Shown piece after piece: positions 6,423 to 14,041 of a stretch of DNA of 28,814 nt (position 1 is its first letter; each line of letters begins with the position of its first letter). This stretch comes from JBAWAP01 sp049589355 (GTDB lineage: Bacteria; Chloroflexota; Anaerolineae; VGOG01), in NCBI GenBank assembly GCA_049589355.1, contig JBAWAP010000394.1, forward strand, positions 1-28,814. Direction: 5' to 3'. The notes under the pieces were generated by a model that saw nothing but the letters and a program-made list of their open reading frames with translations, had not been told where the DNA came from and ran no database searches. The position numbers and the translations under genes were made by a program.

Positions 6423-7584
6423 ATGCCTGTGCTTGGCACTCGAAATGACAACCCGGACATCGTCAGAAAGGATGAGGTTGACGAAGCCATCATCGCCATG
6501 CCTACCGTCCCTGACAAGGGAGCCCTGTCATTGTGGGAACGCGCCAATGACCTATGGCAGCAGGCAAACATCCGAGGTCTCCAGGTGGCCCTGGGCACCG
6601 GGCTCAGCGTGGTCTTCCTATGGCTGGCCTTCCGGGATGTCCCTCTTTCCCAGGTGGTTACCACTTTCTCCCGCGCCGACTATCGGTTCGTGGCCCTGGC
6701 CCTCGCGCTGGTGCTCGCAAGCCCCCTGACCCGGGCCGCCCGCTGGAGGCTGCTCTATCACCCGGATCAGAAGGGGCTCAGTTGCTTCAGGCTGGCCGAG
6801 GTGCTCCTCATCAGCCAAATGCTCAACATCGTCGTCCCGGCCCGTCTGGGCGAGGTAGCCCGCATCTACTTTATGGGCAAGACCGAGAGCCAGAGCCGGG
6901 CCCGCACTCTGGGCACCATCGCCGTAGAGAAGTGGCTGGATATCCTGATGCTCCTCCTGCTGGTGCTACTCGTTCCCATTTTCGTCTCCCTGCCTCCCTG
7001 GTTCCGGGATTCCCGGCTAAGCCTGGCTGTCTTCGCCACCGCTTTTCTCGGCGTCGCTCTGACTCTGTCCCTACGGCAAAGATCGGCTGCTCACCCTGGT
7101 GGAATCGGTTTCGGGCTTCCTGCCAGAAGGCTGGCGAGCGAGGATTCATCGGTCAACGGGCCTGGCTCTGGGCAGCTTGGATGTGCTGCGCTCTCCCTGG
7201 GTGGGACTTAAGTTGCAAGGGTGGTCCCTTCTCATCTGGACCCTCAGCATACTGGTAAACTACACGGTCTTCCTGGCCTTGGGCCTGCCCCTGTCCTTTG
7301 CCGCTGCCCTGTTCTTAGTGGTGGTGTTGGAAGTAGGGATAGCTGTACCCTCGGTCCCCGGCAAGCTGGGCATCTTCCACTACCTGTGCACTCTCGCCCT
7401 GGGCGTCTTTGGGCTGGAGAAGGGGGCTGCTCTGGGCTATGCTGTGCTGTTATACTTCGTGGTGTTCGGACCTCCTTCGCTCCTGGGTGCTTTGTTTCTC
7501 TGGTTAGAAAGCGTTCACCGCCCCCCCCTCAGTCCCCCCCAACTTTGGGGGGGAAGCGGGGGGGCCTTGAGGAGCGAGTCATGA
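6423..7584 (+). pseudogene. UPF0104 (LPG synthase TM-like) flippase, frameshifted
   Basis: This is a polytopic membrane protein of the lysylphosphatidylglycerol synthase TM/UPF0104 family, often found with glycosyltransferases and thought to act in lipid or glycolipid translocation. Family landmarks are RAARWRLLYHP, LNIVVPARLGEVARIYFM and EKWLDILMLLLLVLL in the first part. The last part, in the +1 frame, holds helices from WSLLIWTLSILVNYTVF to the segment VPSVPGKLGIFHYL. The frames switch between about 7060 and 7075: LGVALTLS in one, YGKDRLLTLVES in the other. Two frames of 263 and about 170 codons would join to roughly 387 residues. The C-terminal tail PPLSPPQLWGGSGG is encoded by a repeat (7521-7564). 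The stop overlaps the next start (ATGA). Confidence 0.8.
7521..7564 (+). repeat. C-run/G-run inverted repeat at the flippase 3' end
   Basis: C7 (7534-7540), loop AACTTT and G7 (7547-7553) form a strong hairpin. An outer C8 (7521-7528) faces an outer G7 (7558-7564). It encodes the odd tail PPLSPPQLWGGSGG. This kind of 'CCCCAACTTTGGGG' element is a known style of dispersed bacterial repeat. It lies just before the ribosome site of the next gene and could slow or end transcription. Confidence 0.8.
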
Positions 7585-8594
7585 ACCAGCCACAGCCTTT
7601 GATTTCCGTGGTCATTCCGGTTCATAACGCCTCGCAGGGCCTCGGTGCCTGCCTGGACGCCTTAGAACGGCAGACCATGCCCCAAGAGAGATACGAGATC
7701 ATCGTGGTGAATGACGGCCCTGGGGATGCCCCAGTCGAGACCATAGCTGATCGTTGTGGTGTGACTTTCCTATCTCAACCCCAGAGGGGCGCAGCGGCAG
7801 CTAGAAACTTAGGCGCTAAGCAAGCTCAAGGCGAAATCCTTCTTTTCACCGATGCCGATTGTGTCCCAGAATCCAATTGGATCGAGGCCATGATCGAACC
7901 CTTCGCCGATCAAGAGGTTGTAGGGGTTTGCGGGGTGGTTCGTACTCGTCAGACCAGCCTCGTTCCACGATTCATCCAACTGGAATATGACTACCGTTAC
8001 AGGAACATCGCCAAGCATGCCCAGACAGATTTCATCAATACAGGAACAGCAGGTTACAGAAGGCACGTCTTCGCGGAGAGTGGAGGATTTTGCGAGGATC
8101 TCCTGGGCGCAGAGGACACAGAGCTGTCCTTCCGGTTGGCAAGCCAAGGTCACAAGATGGTTTTCGCTACGGAGGCCATCGTCTACCACTCACATCCAGA
8201 GCCCATCTGGGAATATACCCGGAGAAAAGTTCATTATGGCTATTGGAGGATGAGGGTCTACCAGAGGCATCCCCACAAGGCTGTGGCCGACTCGCGTACC
8301 CCCCAAACTCAGAAGATCCAAATCGGCCTGCTTTTCCTCCTGGTAGCTTCTGCCATCGGAAGCATCTTTGGGAAAGGATTCATGTGGTTGGCCGGAGGTC
8401 TCGCCCTATTGTTCTTGTTCACCTCCTTGCCGTTTTGGTGGTGGGTCCTCTGCAGGGATTTGCGAGTCGGTTTGCTCACCCCCTTGTTCCTCCTGGTGGC
8501 TACCACTTCGGTCGGAGCAGGAGTAATAGCCGGCCTGGCCCACCATTGGGTACCAAAACTAAAGGGGAGTGAGCTGACAGACGAACGCCGTTGA
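7581..8594 (+). CDS. GT2 family glycosyltransferase with C-terminal membrane helices
   Basis: This 337-aa protein has a GT-A domain at the N-terminus: SVVIPVHNASQGLGACLDAL (nucleotide-binding start), VVNDGPGD, RGAAAARNLG and the metal-binding FTDADC (DxD-like, about residue 90). AEDTELSFRL then fits the catalytic ED motif. After about residue 250 there are three hydrophobic segments (IGLLFLLVASAIG, GFMWLAGGLALLF, VGLLTPLFLLVAT), so it is membrane-anchored and probably extends a lipid-linked glycan. ATG 7581 was chosen: GAGGAG lies about seven bases upstream and the start overlaps the flippase stop. The long upstream open frame is a shadow of the flippase. Confidence 0.9.
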   Translation: MNQPQPLISVVIPVHNASQGLGACLDALERQTMPQERYEIIVVNDGPGDAPVETIADRCGVTFLSQPQRGAAAARNLGAKQAQGEILLFTDADCVPESNWIEAMIEPFADQEVVGVCGVVRTRQTSLVPRFIQLEYDYRYRNIAKHAQTDFINTGTAGYRRHVFAESGGFCEDLLGAEDTELSFRLASQGHKMVFATEAIVYHSHPEPIWEYTRRKVHYGYWRMRVYQRHPHKAVADSRTPQTQKIQIGLLFLLVASAIGSIFGKGFMWLAGGLALLFLFTSLPFWWWVLCRDLRVGLLTPLFLLVATTSVGAGVIAGLAHHWVPKLKGSELTDERR

Positions 8595-8607
8595 TGATAA
8601 GAAGGGT

Positions 8608-8655
8608 ATAGCTGATGGTGAGCCATTGGTCGGCTCATCAGGTAATCCAAGAATG
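8608..8655 (+). repeat. Leader segment B, similar to 2044-2093
   Basis: This copy shares ATAGC, ATGGTGAGCCAT and the following GGC/ATCA pattern with leader A, with a 2-base gap. It ends at the ATG of the sugar transferase, whereas copy A ends near the ligase start. Confidence 0.5.
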
Positions 8656-10059
8656 CCCTTACCCAAATTGCCTCTGCGAATATCCGAAAGAAAAACCCTG
8701 TTGGTTTTCATGGACCTCTTGCTGGTCAATGCGGCCACTTTATTTGCCCTTTGGCTGTGGACGCGGAGAGACCCTTGGCGCACCCCGTCCCAAGTCTTTG
8801 TTCTCTCTCAAGCCCACTGGTTCCTCTTCCTGACTGCCCTCTGGCTACTATTAGCCTCCGTGAATGATTTCTATGAACTGAAGATTGCTGCCCATTTTCT
8901 GTCTAGTGCCTTAACCCTCCTCAAGATCACGGCCTTTATGCTCTTGGTCTATTTCCTGATCTACTTCTTTTCCCCTCGCAACTCCCTGCCTCGACTATTC
9001 ATCCTCTTCTACGCAGTTCTATCTTTTATCTTTCTAGGACTCTGGCGCTCAGGCTACGCCCTCCTCTTTAGCCGCCGTCCCTTCCAGCGCCGAGTCATTA
9101 TCGTAGGGGCTGGCTCAGCAGGCCAAACTATCGTCCAAACTATCAGAGAGAACCTGGGTCCAGACTACCAACTGGTTGGCTACATTGACGACGACCCATC
9201 GAAGCGAGGGCAGGTCATCGAAGGAGTACTGGTCATCGGGAGTCGGCGGGATTTGTTTTCGCTCGTAAGAGAGAAAGACGTCTCTGAGATTGTCCTTGCT
9301 GTCACCCACACCCTACACGGCGAGCTCATCCGAGCAATCATGGATTGTCAGGAACAGGGGATACAGATCACTCTCATGCCCCTCCTCTATGAGCAGATAA
9401 CCGGTCGGGTGCCGGTGGAGCACGTTGGTGATGATTGGTCCATCGTTCTGCCGCTGGATCATGCCGCCATCGGCGGTTTCTGGCCCTTCTTCAAAAGGAC
9501 GATGGACATCCTCATCTCCGGCATTGGACTCATCATCCTCGCCCCCCTTTTTCCCATCATGGCTTTGGCCATCTACATCGATTCTCCAGGCCCCATATTC
9601 TATACCCAGGAGCGGGTAGGCAAGGGCGGCCGGATCTTTCGCCTATTCAAGTTCCGCTCCATGGTCGTGGGGGCCGAAGAAGGCGGAGCGGTCTGGGCTG
9701 AGAAGAATGATCCTCGGGTCACGCGAGTGGGCCGCTTCCTGCGCCGCACCATGATTGACGAATTGCCTCAGTTTATCAATGTATTACGAAGTGAGATGAG
9801 CATAGTCGGGCCTCGACCGGAGAGACCCGAGTTCGTGGCCGAACTAGAGGAGCGAATCCCTTTCTACAAGGTCCGTCACTCTGTGAAGCCAGGGATGGCA
9901 GGATGGGGCTTAGTCAGATATGGCTACGCCGATTCCATTGAGGACGCCCTGGAAAAGGTTCAATACGACCTCTACTACATCAAACACCAATCCATTTACC
10001 TGGACCTGCTCATCCTGGCCAAGACCATAGGAGCAATGATCTCCTTTAAGGGTAGGTAG
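8653..10059 (+). CDS. Polyprenyl-phosphate sugar-1-phosphate transferase (WcaJ-like)
   Basis: This priming enzyme moves a sugar-1-phosphate from a nucleotide sugar to undecaprenyl phosphate, the first step of exopolysaccharide repeat-unit assembly. The N-terminal half has four membrane helices and a CoA_binding_3-type Rossmann domain with VIIVGAGSAGQTIVQ. The C-terminal PF02397 catalytic domain is complete: FKRTMDILISGIGLI, then the PIFYTQERVGKGGRIFRLFK stretch with FRSM, DELPQFINVLRSEMSIVGPR and PGMAGWGLVRYGY. It ends with the usual YYIKHQSIYLDLLILAKT helix. Length (468 aa) is normal. ATG 8653 is preferred because family members start near PLPKLPLRISERK; TTG 8626 is an alternative. Neither has a strong ribosome site. 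It is the only intact initiator transferase in the window. Confidence 0.93.
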   Translation: MPLPKLPLRISERKTLLVFMDLLLVNAATLFALWLWTRRDPWRTPSQVFVLSQAHWFLFLTALWLLLASVNDFYELKIAAHFLSSALTLLKITAFMLLVYFLIYFFSPRNSLPRLFILFYAVLSFIFLGLWRSGYALLFSRRPFQRRVIIVGAGSAGQTIVQTIRENLGPDYQLVGYIDDDPSKRGQVIEGVLVIGSRRDLFSLVREKDVSEIVLAVTHTLHGELIRAIMDCQEQGIQITLMPLLYEQITGRVPVEHVGDDWSIVLPLDHAAIGGFWPFFKRTMDILISGIGLIILAPLFPIMALAIYIDSPGPIFYTQERVGKGGRIFRLFKFRSMVVGAEEGGAVWAEKNDPRVTRVGRFLRRTMIDELPQFINVLRSEMSIVGPRPERPEFVAELEERIPFYKVRHSVKPGMAGWGLVRYGYADSIEDALEKVQYDLYYIKHQSIYLDLLILAKTIGAMISFKGR

Positions 10060-10070
10060 AGCCAAGGGTG

Positions 10071-10092
10071 GCATGGGGCTGAACCCCCATGC
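10071..10092 (+). terminator. GC-rich hairpin after the sugar transferase
   Basis: GCATGGGG (10071-10078) pairs fully with CCCCATGC (10085-10092) across a 6-base loop, 11 bases after the stop codon. No T-run follows, so it may be an unusual terminator, an mRNA-stabilising 3' hairpin or a repeat. Confidence 0.45.
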
Positions 10093-10120
10093 TGAAAGGG
10101 CAAAGCCCCCCCTCGGCGGG

Positions 10121-10142
10121 CCCTTCGTCAAGCTCAGGAGGG
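10121..10142 (+). repeat. Interspersed CCCTTCG..GCTCAG element
   Basis: CCCTTCGTCAAGCTCAGGAG (10121-10140) belongs to the same loose family as the elements at 5606, 5984, 14057 and 17702, all combining (C)TTCG and CTCAG/CTGAG cores. Confidence 0.55.
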
Positions 10143-10259
10143 ACCTCAGGGCATGCTTCGGGGCTGGGTTTTAGCCTACAGGGCTTTGTTCTCTCAGCCT
10201 GGACATTATGGACTTTCAGGAAATAATCGGGTAATGGGACGGTGGTCTGGTAAAGCGAC

Positions 10260-10281
10260 ACTACATCATGAATGATGTAGT
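10260..10281 (+). repeat. Perfect 22-bp palindrome, CTACATCAT arms
   Basis: ACTACATCAT and ATGATGTAGT face each other across GA. It stands 43 bases before a second palindrome with the same outer CTACA/TGTAG ends. Confidence 0.85.
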
Positions 10282-10324
10282 TTAGGCAGCGGGCAGCCTT
10301 TTTGACGATATGAACTGGCCCAAT

Positions 10325-10345
10325 CTACAGCTTTCCAAGCTGTAG
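10325..10345 (+). repeat. Palindrome CTACAGCTT-TCC-AAGCTGTAG
   Basis: Nine-base arms are complementary across a 3-base loop. The outer CTACA/TGTAG is shared with the palindrome at 10260-10281, while the inner bases differ but stay complementary, which suggests selection on or copying of the hairpin form. Confidence 0.85.
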
Positions 10346-10436
10346 TGTAGCAATAAAAGCCACCCCACGGTTACCAGAATAAATTCTTGAACTTCATCAC
10401 GTCCGGGCGAGATCTTCTAAGTGAAAGGTTGCCCTA

Positions 10437-13271
10437 GTGCAAACGAAGTTGAGTCTGTTCTGTGACAAGATCATCGAAGCTGGTTGGCTAACGGCGGCCA
10501 TCGTCGCACCTCTTTTCTTCAATTGGTACAGTAACCGCGTCTTCGACGGCAGCAAAGTTGTTTTGCTTCACTCCATATCTGTGGTGATGCTGGCGGCTTG
10601 GCTGATCAAGATTTTGGAAGCTGGAAATTGGGAATTGGAAGTTGGACGTTGGAAGCTGGTGCTGAGATCCCCTCTGGTCATACCTACGCTCATCCTAGCA
10701 GGGGTCTACATCCTAACCACCATTACCTCCATAGCCCCGCGAATCAGCTTTTGGGGCTCCTATCACCGACGGCAAGGCCTCTACGTTGTCCTCTCTTATA
10801 TAGCCATCTTCTTATTGATGCTAGCGACCCTGCGCACCCGCCAGCAGTTGGAGCGCTTGATCAGAGTCATCCTGCTCACCAGTTTGCCTATATCACTTTA
10901 CGGGATCATGCAACATTATAGGGTAGATCCCTTAGTTTGGATCAGGGGAAGCGCCCAGCGTGTCGAATCCACCCTGGGCAACGCCATTTTGATTGGTGCC
11001 TATCTAATCATGGTTGTGCCCTTGACCGTATGGCAGCTCATTCGCTCTTTGCCCCTCGTTCGTATCAGGGAAAAGAAGGTCGGGGCTTCCCTGGCCCTGT
11101 TCGGATGTTATCTCCTCCTTTTGATCCTTCAGTTGATCTGTTTGGTGTTCACCGAGAGTCGGGGGCCTGAGATGGGCTTTTTGGCCGGAGCCTTGTTTTT
11201 CCTCCTACTGTGGGCTGTCTTAAGAAGGCGGAGGGGATTAGCGATAGCGGTTGTCGGCATATCCATCGCTTTGCTCGCTATCTTGGTCATCTTGAACCTA
11301 CCCAACAGCCCCCTAACGCTTCCTAAAGGGATGCCCTATGTCGGGCGACTGGCCAGGATTTCTGAGGACATCATGTACGATAGAAGCTTGATCTGGCAAG
11401 GGACAGTCAACATGATCACGGTTGACAAGATCCGGGCCATCATTGGCTATGGGCCAGAATCCATGGGCCTCATCTTCTATACTTATATAATTCCTGAGTG
11501 GGCAGCTAGGATGGGCTACAACCATACAGCCGATCGTTGTCACAACGAGACCCTCGATGCTTTGGTAACAGGTGGTCTCATCGGACTTGCTGCTTATCTC
11601 ATCCTCTTCAGTAGCATCTTCTATTACGGCCTTAAGTGGCTTGGACTGATAGCAAATTCTCGGCAGCGCAATTTCTTCATCGTTACATGGCTAGTGGGAG
11701 TGTCCTTAGGTGTGCTGTTACCTTGGCTCGTGGAGGGGACGTTTAGATGGGCCGGCGTGGGGATACCTGCTGGCATGTTGCTGGCTTTGGCCATATACCT
11801 GATGACATCCCTCTTCCATCAAAGTCCAAAGTCCAAAGTCCAAAGTCCAATTTCCAACTTCCAACTTCCAACTTCCAAAGTCCAGATTCTGTTGATCGCC
11901 TTGCTCTCAGCCCTTGTAGCCCACTTCGTCGAAATCCAGTCCGGCATAGCCATCACTGCTACCCGCACTTACTTCTGGATCTACGCCGCATTGCTGGCTA
12001 TCATCGGCTGTCATTGGTACGAGGAGCCCATACCTGAAGCCGCACTAAAGACCTTGCCTCCCGATAGTTCACGTCGGCGGAGAGGACGGAGGCGAAAGGT
12101 TGAACGCCCATTGGCTGGCATTTCGACTACACTGAGTAGCTCGGCTCTTTCGTATTCTCTCCTGGTGGGTCTGATCATGGCGACTACTGGCTTCGATTTG
12201 ATCACTCATCAGTTCGATCTGAGAGCCAATGGCCCCGTTATCCTTGGCCTCCTATTTGCGATTTGGCTGCTCGGTGGGATACCAATTTTGATTTCCGATT
12301 TCCGATTTGCGATTTCCGATTTCTCGACCTACGTCCTGGGTAGCTTGTTTTGCTTTCTTCCTTTCATAGCCACTCACTCTTTCATAGTGCTGCCAGGCGT
12401 TGGCGTTGAAAGGGCTACAGTTGTCTTTTACATCTACATCTTCTCAGTTATCTTGGCTGTTGCAGTTGCCCTGATGATGGGCAGCGTTCAAAGCTCAAAG
12501 CTCAAAGTTCCAACTTCCAACTTTAGATTTTGGACTCTGAACTTTGGAGTTTGTATTTTGAGCTTTTTGGCCCTCCTTGTGATCTTCAACACCAATCTGA
12601 AGGCCGCACAGGCGGATATCTACTACAAGTTCGCCCTATCCTCGGAAGAAACAGGGGAGATAGATAAGGCCATCGCCCTGTATCGCCATGCTATCCAGTT
12701 GGCCCCTCGCTGGGATCAGTATTACGCTTCTTTGGGTTGGGCCTATGGGCTGAAAGCAATCACCGCTTCGGATGCCAGTGAAAGGGCCGCCTTGTTTGAG
12801 GAAAGCCTTAAGGCACTGGAACATGCCCGACAGATGAGCCCCCTCGATCCTGACATCGCAGCCAAGTTGGGACACGTCTACTGGAACTGGGGTGGCCTGG
12901 AGTCCGATCCTGGGGAGCGGGCTGAGAAATTAGAGGCGGCTCTTGCACACTACCAGCAAGCAGTGACGCTGAGCCCCGTGAATCACGGACGACTTCTCAA
13001 GGACGGCATAGTCCGGGCTCATCTCTATCTGGGAGCAACGTATACTGCCATAGGCAAGTTAAGCCAAGCTGTGGAAGCCTACAAGAAAGCTGACGAGATG
13101 GCTCCTGATAGTTATGAGGGCCACAAAGGCTTGGCCTCAGTCTACCTGCAGTTGGGCCGCCTTGACGAGGCCCTTGAGGAAGCAACGATAGCTAGAGACC
13201 TAGCACCAGAGGAAAAGAGGCCCGATTTGGACGATCTGATCGCTCAATTAGAGGCTCAGAAGAGTTGGTAG
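10437..13271 (+). CDS. O-antigen ligase-family membrane protein with C-terminal TPR domain
   Basis: This 944-aa protein probably polymerises or ligates surface glycans at the membrane. It starts at GTG 10437 (AAAGG about nine bases upstream). Many helices fill residues 15-720. The Wzy_C core shows LVFTESRGPEMGF, then GYGPESMG and the signature DRCHNETLDALVTGGLIGL (about residues 361-379). Further helices follow, then a TPR solenoid from about residue 720 to the end (IYYKFALSSEETGEIDKAI, WDQYYASLGWAYG, AHLYLGATYTAIGKLSQAVE, GLASVYLQLGRLDEALEEA), likely for protein contacts. Four heptamer repeat arrays are translated in frame at about residues 60-73, 462-482, 618-629 and 684-709, giving polar peptides such as SPKSKVQSPISNFQLPTSK between helices. 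The frame is open throughout, so the arrays are tolerated. Confidence 0.92.
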   Translation: MQTKLSLFCDKIIEAGWLTAAIVAPLFFNWYSNRVFDGSKVVLLHSISVVMLAAWLIKILEAGNWELEVGRWKLVLRSPLVIPTLILAGVYILTTITSIAPRISFWGSYHRRQGLYVVLSYIAIFLLMLATLRTRQQLERLIRVILLTSLPISLYGIMQHYRVDPLVWIRGSAQRVESTLGNAILIGAYLIMVVPLTVWQLIRSLPLVRIREKKVGASLALFGCYLLLLILQLICLVFTESRGPEMGFLAGALFFLLLWAVLRRRRGLAIAVVGISIALLAILVILNLPNSPLTLPKGMPYVGRLARISEDIMYDRSLIWQGTVNMITVDKIRAIIGYGPESMGLIFYTYIIPEWAARMGYNHTADRCHNETLDALVTGGLIGLAAYLILFSSIFYYGLKWLGLIANSRQRNFFIVTWLVGVSLGVLLPWLVEGTFRWAGVGIPAGMLLALAIYLMTSLFHQSPKSKVQSPISNFQLPTSKVQILLIALLSALVAHFVEIQSGIAITATRTYFWIYAALLAIIGCHWYEEPIPEAALKTLPPDSSRRRRGRRRKVERPLAGISTTLSSSALSYSLLVGLIMATTGFDLITHQFDLRANGPVILGLLFAIWLLGGIPILISDFRFAISDFSTYVLGSLFCFLPFIATHSFIVLPGVGVERATVVFYIYIFSVILAVAVALMMGSVQSSKLKVPTSNFRFWTLNFGVCILSFLALLVIFNTNLKAAQADIYYKFALSSEETGEIDKAIALYRHAIQLAPRWDQYYASLGWAYGLKAITASDASERAALFEESLKALEHARQMSPLDPDIAAKLGHVYWNWGGLESDPGERAEKLEAALAHYQQAVTLSPVNHGRLLKDGIVRAHLYLGATYTAIGKLSQAVEAYKKADEMAPDSYEGHKGLASVYLQLGRLDEALEEATIARDLAPEEKRPDLDDLIAQLEAQKSW
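10615..10656 (+). repeat. Coding heptamer array 1 (TGGAAGT)6
   Basis: Six phased 7-mers: TGGAAGC, TGGAAAT, TGGGAAT, TGGAAGT, TGGACGT, TGGAAGC. The 42 bases are 14 codons, so the frame is kept. The unit is the reverse complement of the AACTTCC unit in array 2. Confidence 0.9.
11821..11883 (+). repeat. Coding heptamer array 2 (AAAGTCC/AACTTCC)9
   Basis: Nine phased 7-mers: four AAAGTCC, one AATTTCC, three AACTTCC, one AAAGTCC. The 63 bases are exactly 21 codons. It lies between two membrane-helix blocks. Confidence 0.95.
12290..12324 (+). repeat. Coding heptamer array 3 (GATTTCC)5
   Basis: Five phased 7-mers (GATTTCC, GATTTCC, GATTTGC, GATTTCC, GATTTCT) encode ISDFRFAISDF. Confidence 0.9.
12488..12564 (+). 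repeat. Coding heptamer array 4, two orientations
   Basis: Eleven phased 7-mers run from TCAAAGC through TCCAACT to TTGGACT, TTGGAGT and TTGAGCT. AAAGCTCAAA at one end is complementary to TTTGAGCTTT at the other, so the array can fold back. It encodes SSKLKVPTSNFRFWTLNFGV. Confidence 0.8.
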
Positions 13272-13277
13272 ATCGGG

Positions 13278-13340
13278 AAACTGGTAAATTGGTCCCCCTG
13301 ACCAATTTACCAATTTACCAACCTGCCAATCTACCAATCT
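13278..13340 (+). repeat. Octamer array and hairpin between convergent genes
   Basis: AAACTGGT and AAATTGGT (13278-13293) are followed by CCCCCTG and then five phased 8-mers: ACCAATTT, ACCAATTT, ACCAACCT, GCCAATCT, ACCAATCT (13301-13340). The 12-base arms 13282-13293 and 13301-13312 pair perfectly. It fills the gap between the TPR ligase (+) and the response regulator (-), and its last base is part of the regulator's stop codon. It may act as a two-way terminator. Confidence 0.85.
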
Positions 13341-14041
13341 TACTGCGCTTTCGCAAAACGGTAGCCGATCCCCCGCTCGGTGAGGATGTATTTGGGTTGG
13401 CGGGGATCTTCTTCTATCTTCTGCCGAAGCCGCCAGATGTACAGCTTCACGTAGTCTACCTCATTCACGTATTCCGACCCCCAGACAGCTTCCAATATCT
13501 GCTCATTCGTTAGCACCCGGCCAGCATTCTCAGCCAGGTAAAAGAGCAGCCGTTGCTCAGTGGCCGTCAACTGCACCCGCTCTCCTCTCCTGCTGACCTC
13601 TAGTCTCTCCGAATCTATCACCAGTTCGTCATCGGCGTAAAGAATGCGCCCCTTGGCAGGGGCGGGTAACCTGGTCCGGCGCAGGACAGCCTCCACCCGA
13701 GCCTCCAGTTCCTTAAGGCTGAAGGGTTTGGCCACATAATCGTCCGCACCCAGCTTCAGCCCCATCACTTTGTCAATCTCTTGCCCCCTGGCGGTGAGCA
13801 TGATGATGGGCACATTGGAAATCTCTCGAATGTGCTGGCAGGTCTCCCAGCCATCCATCTTGGGCAGCATTACGTCTAAGACGATCAGGTCTGGTCGTTG
13901 GCTGTACACTTGCTGCATTCCTTGAACCCCGTCGGCAGCGGCAATAGTCTGGTAGCCGGCTTTATTCAAATACAGCTCAACGGCCTCCACCAACTTATCG
14001 TCATCGTCTATGATCAACAACTTGCCTTTGCTACCACTCAC
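13340..14041 (-). CDS. OmpR/PhoB-family response regulator
   Basis: This 233-aa DNA-binding regulator has an N-terminal receiver domain (residues 8-120) with the acidic cluster DDDD at 12-15, phosphoacceptor Asp56 in LIVLDVMLP, Thr83 and Lys105. The C-terminal winged helix (about 135-230) has LTATEQRLLFYLAENAGRVLTNEQI, VDYVKLYIWRLRQKIE and the closing ILTERGIGYRF. It overlaps the end of the kinase gene by 11 bases (GTG start at 14041), so kinase and regulator are translationally coupled. Its targets are unknown; the convergent O-antigen ligase and nearby polysaccharide loci are natural candidates, but no binding site is evident. Confidence 0.95.
   Translation of the reverse strand: MSGSKGKLLIIDDDDKLVEAVELYLNKAGYQTIAAADGVQGMQQVYSQRPDLIVLDVMLPKMDGWETCQHIREISNVPIIMLTARGQEIDKVMGLKLGADDYVAKPFSLKELEARVEAVLRRTRLPAPAKGRILYADDELVIDSERLEVSRRGERVQLTATEQRLLFYLAENAGRVLTNEQILEAVWGSEYVNEVDYVKLYIWRLRQKIEEDPRQPKYILTERGIGYRFAKAQ

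Larger units (their letters stand above)
10060..10436 (+). other. Repeat-rich intergenic region without a gene
   Basis: These 377 bases hold no supportable gene. They contain a hairpin after the sugar transferase (10071-10092), an interspersed CTTCG/CTCAG element (10121-10142) and two near-perfect palindromes (10260-10281 and 10325-10345). Short open frames here are shadows. No convincing promoter was found for the gene at 10437. Confidence 0.7.

Noticed and set aside
6554..7258. Pro/Gly/Arg-rich 234-codon frame inside the flippase
   Set aside because: It is a GC-driven shadow of the membrane protein in another frame, without homology or ribosome site.
10260..10345. tRNA or small structured RNA gene
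   Set aside because: Two independent hairpins do not form a cloverleaf, no CCA end or conserved tRNA positions are present, and no promoter or terminator brackets them.
11821..11883. CRISPR array
   Set aside because: The repeats are 7-mers directly joined without spacers, and they are translated within an open gene; no cas genes are present.
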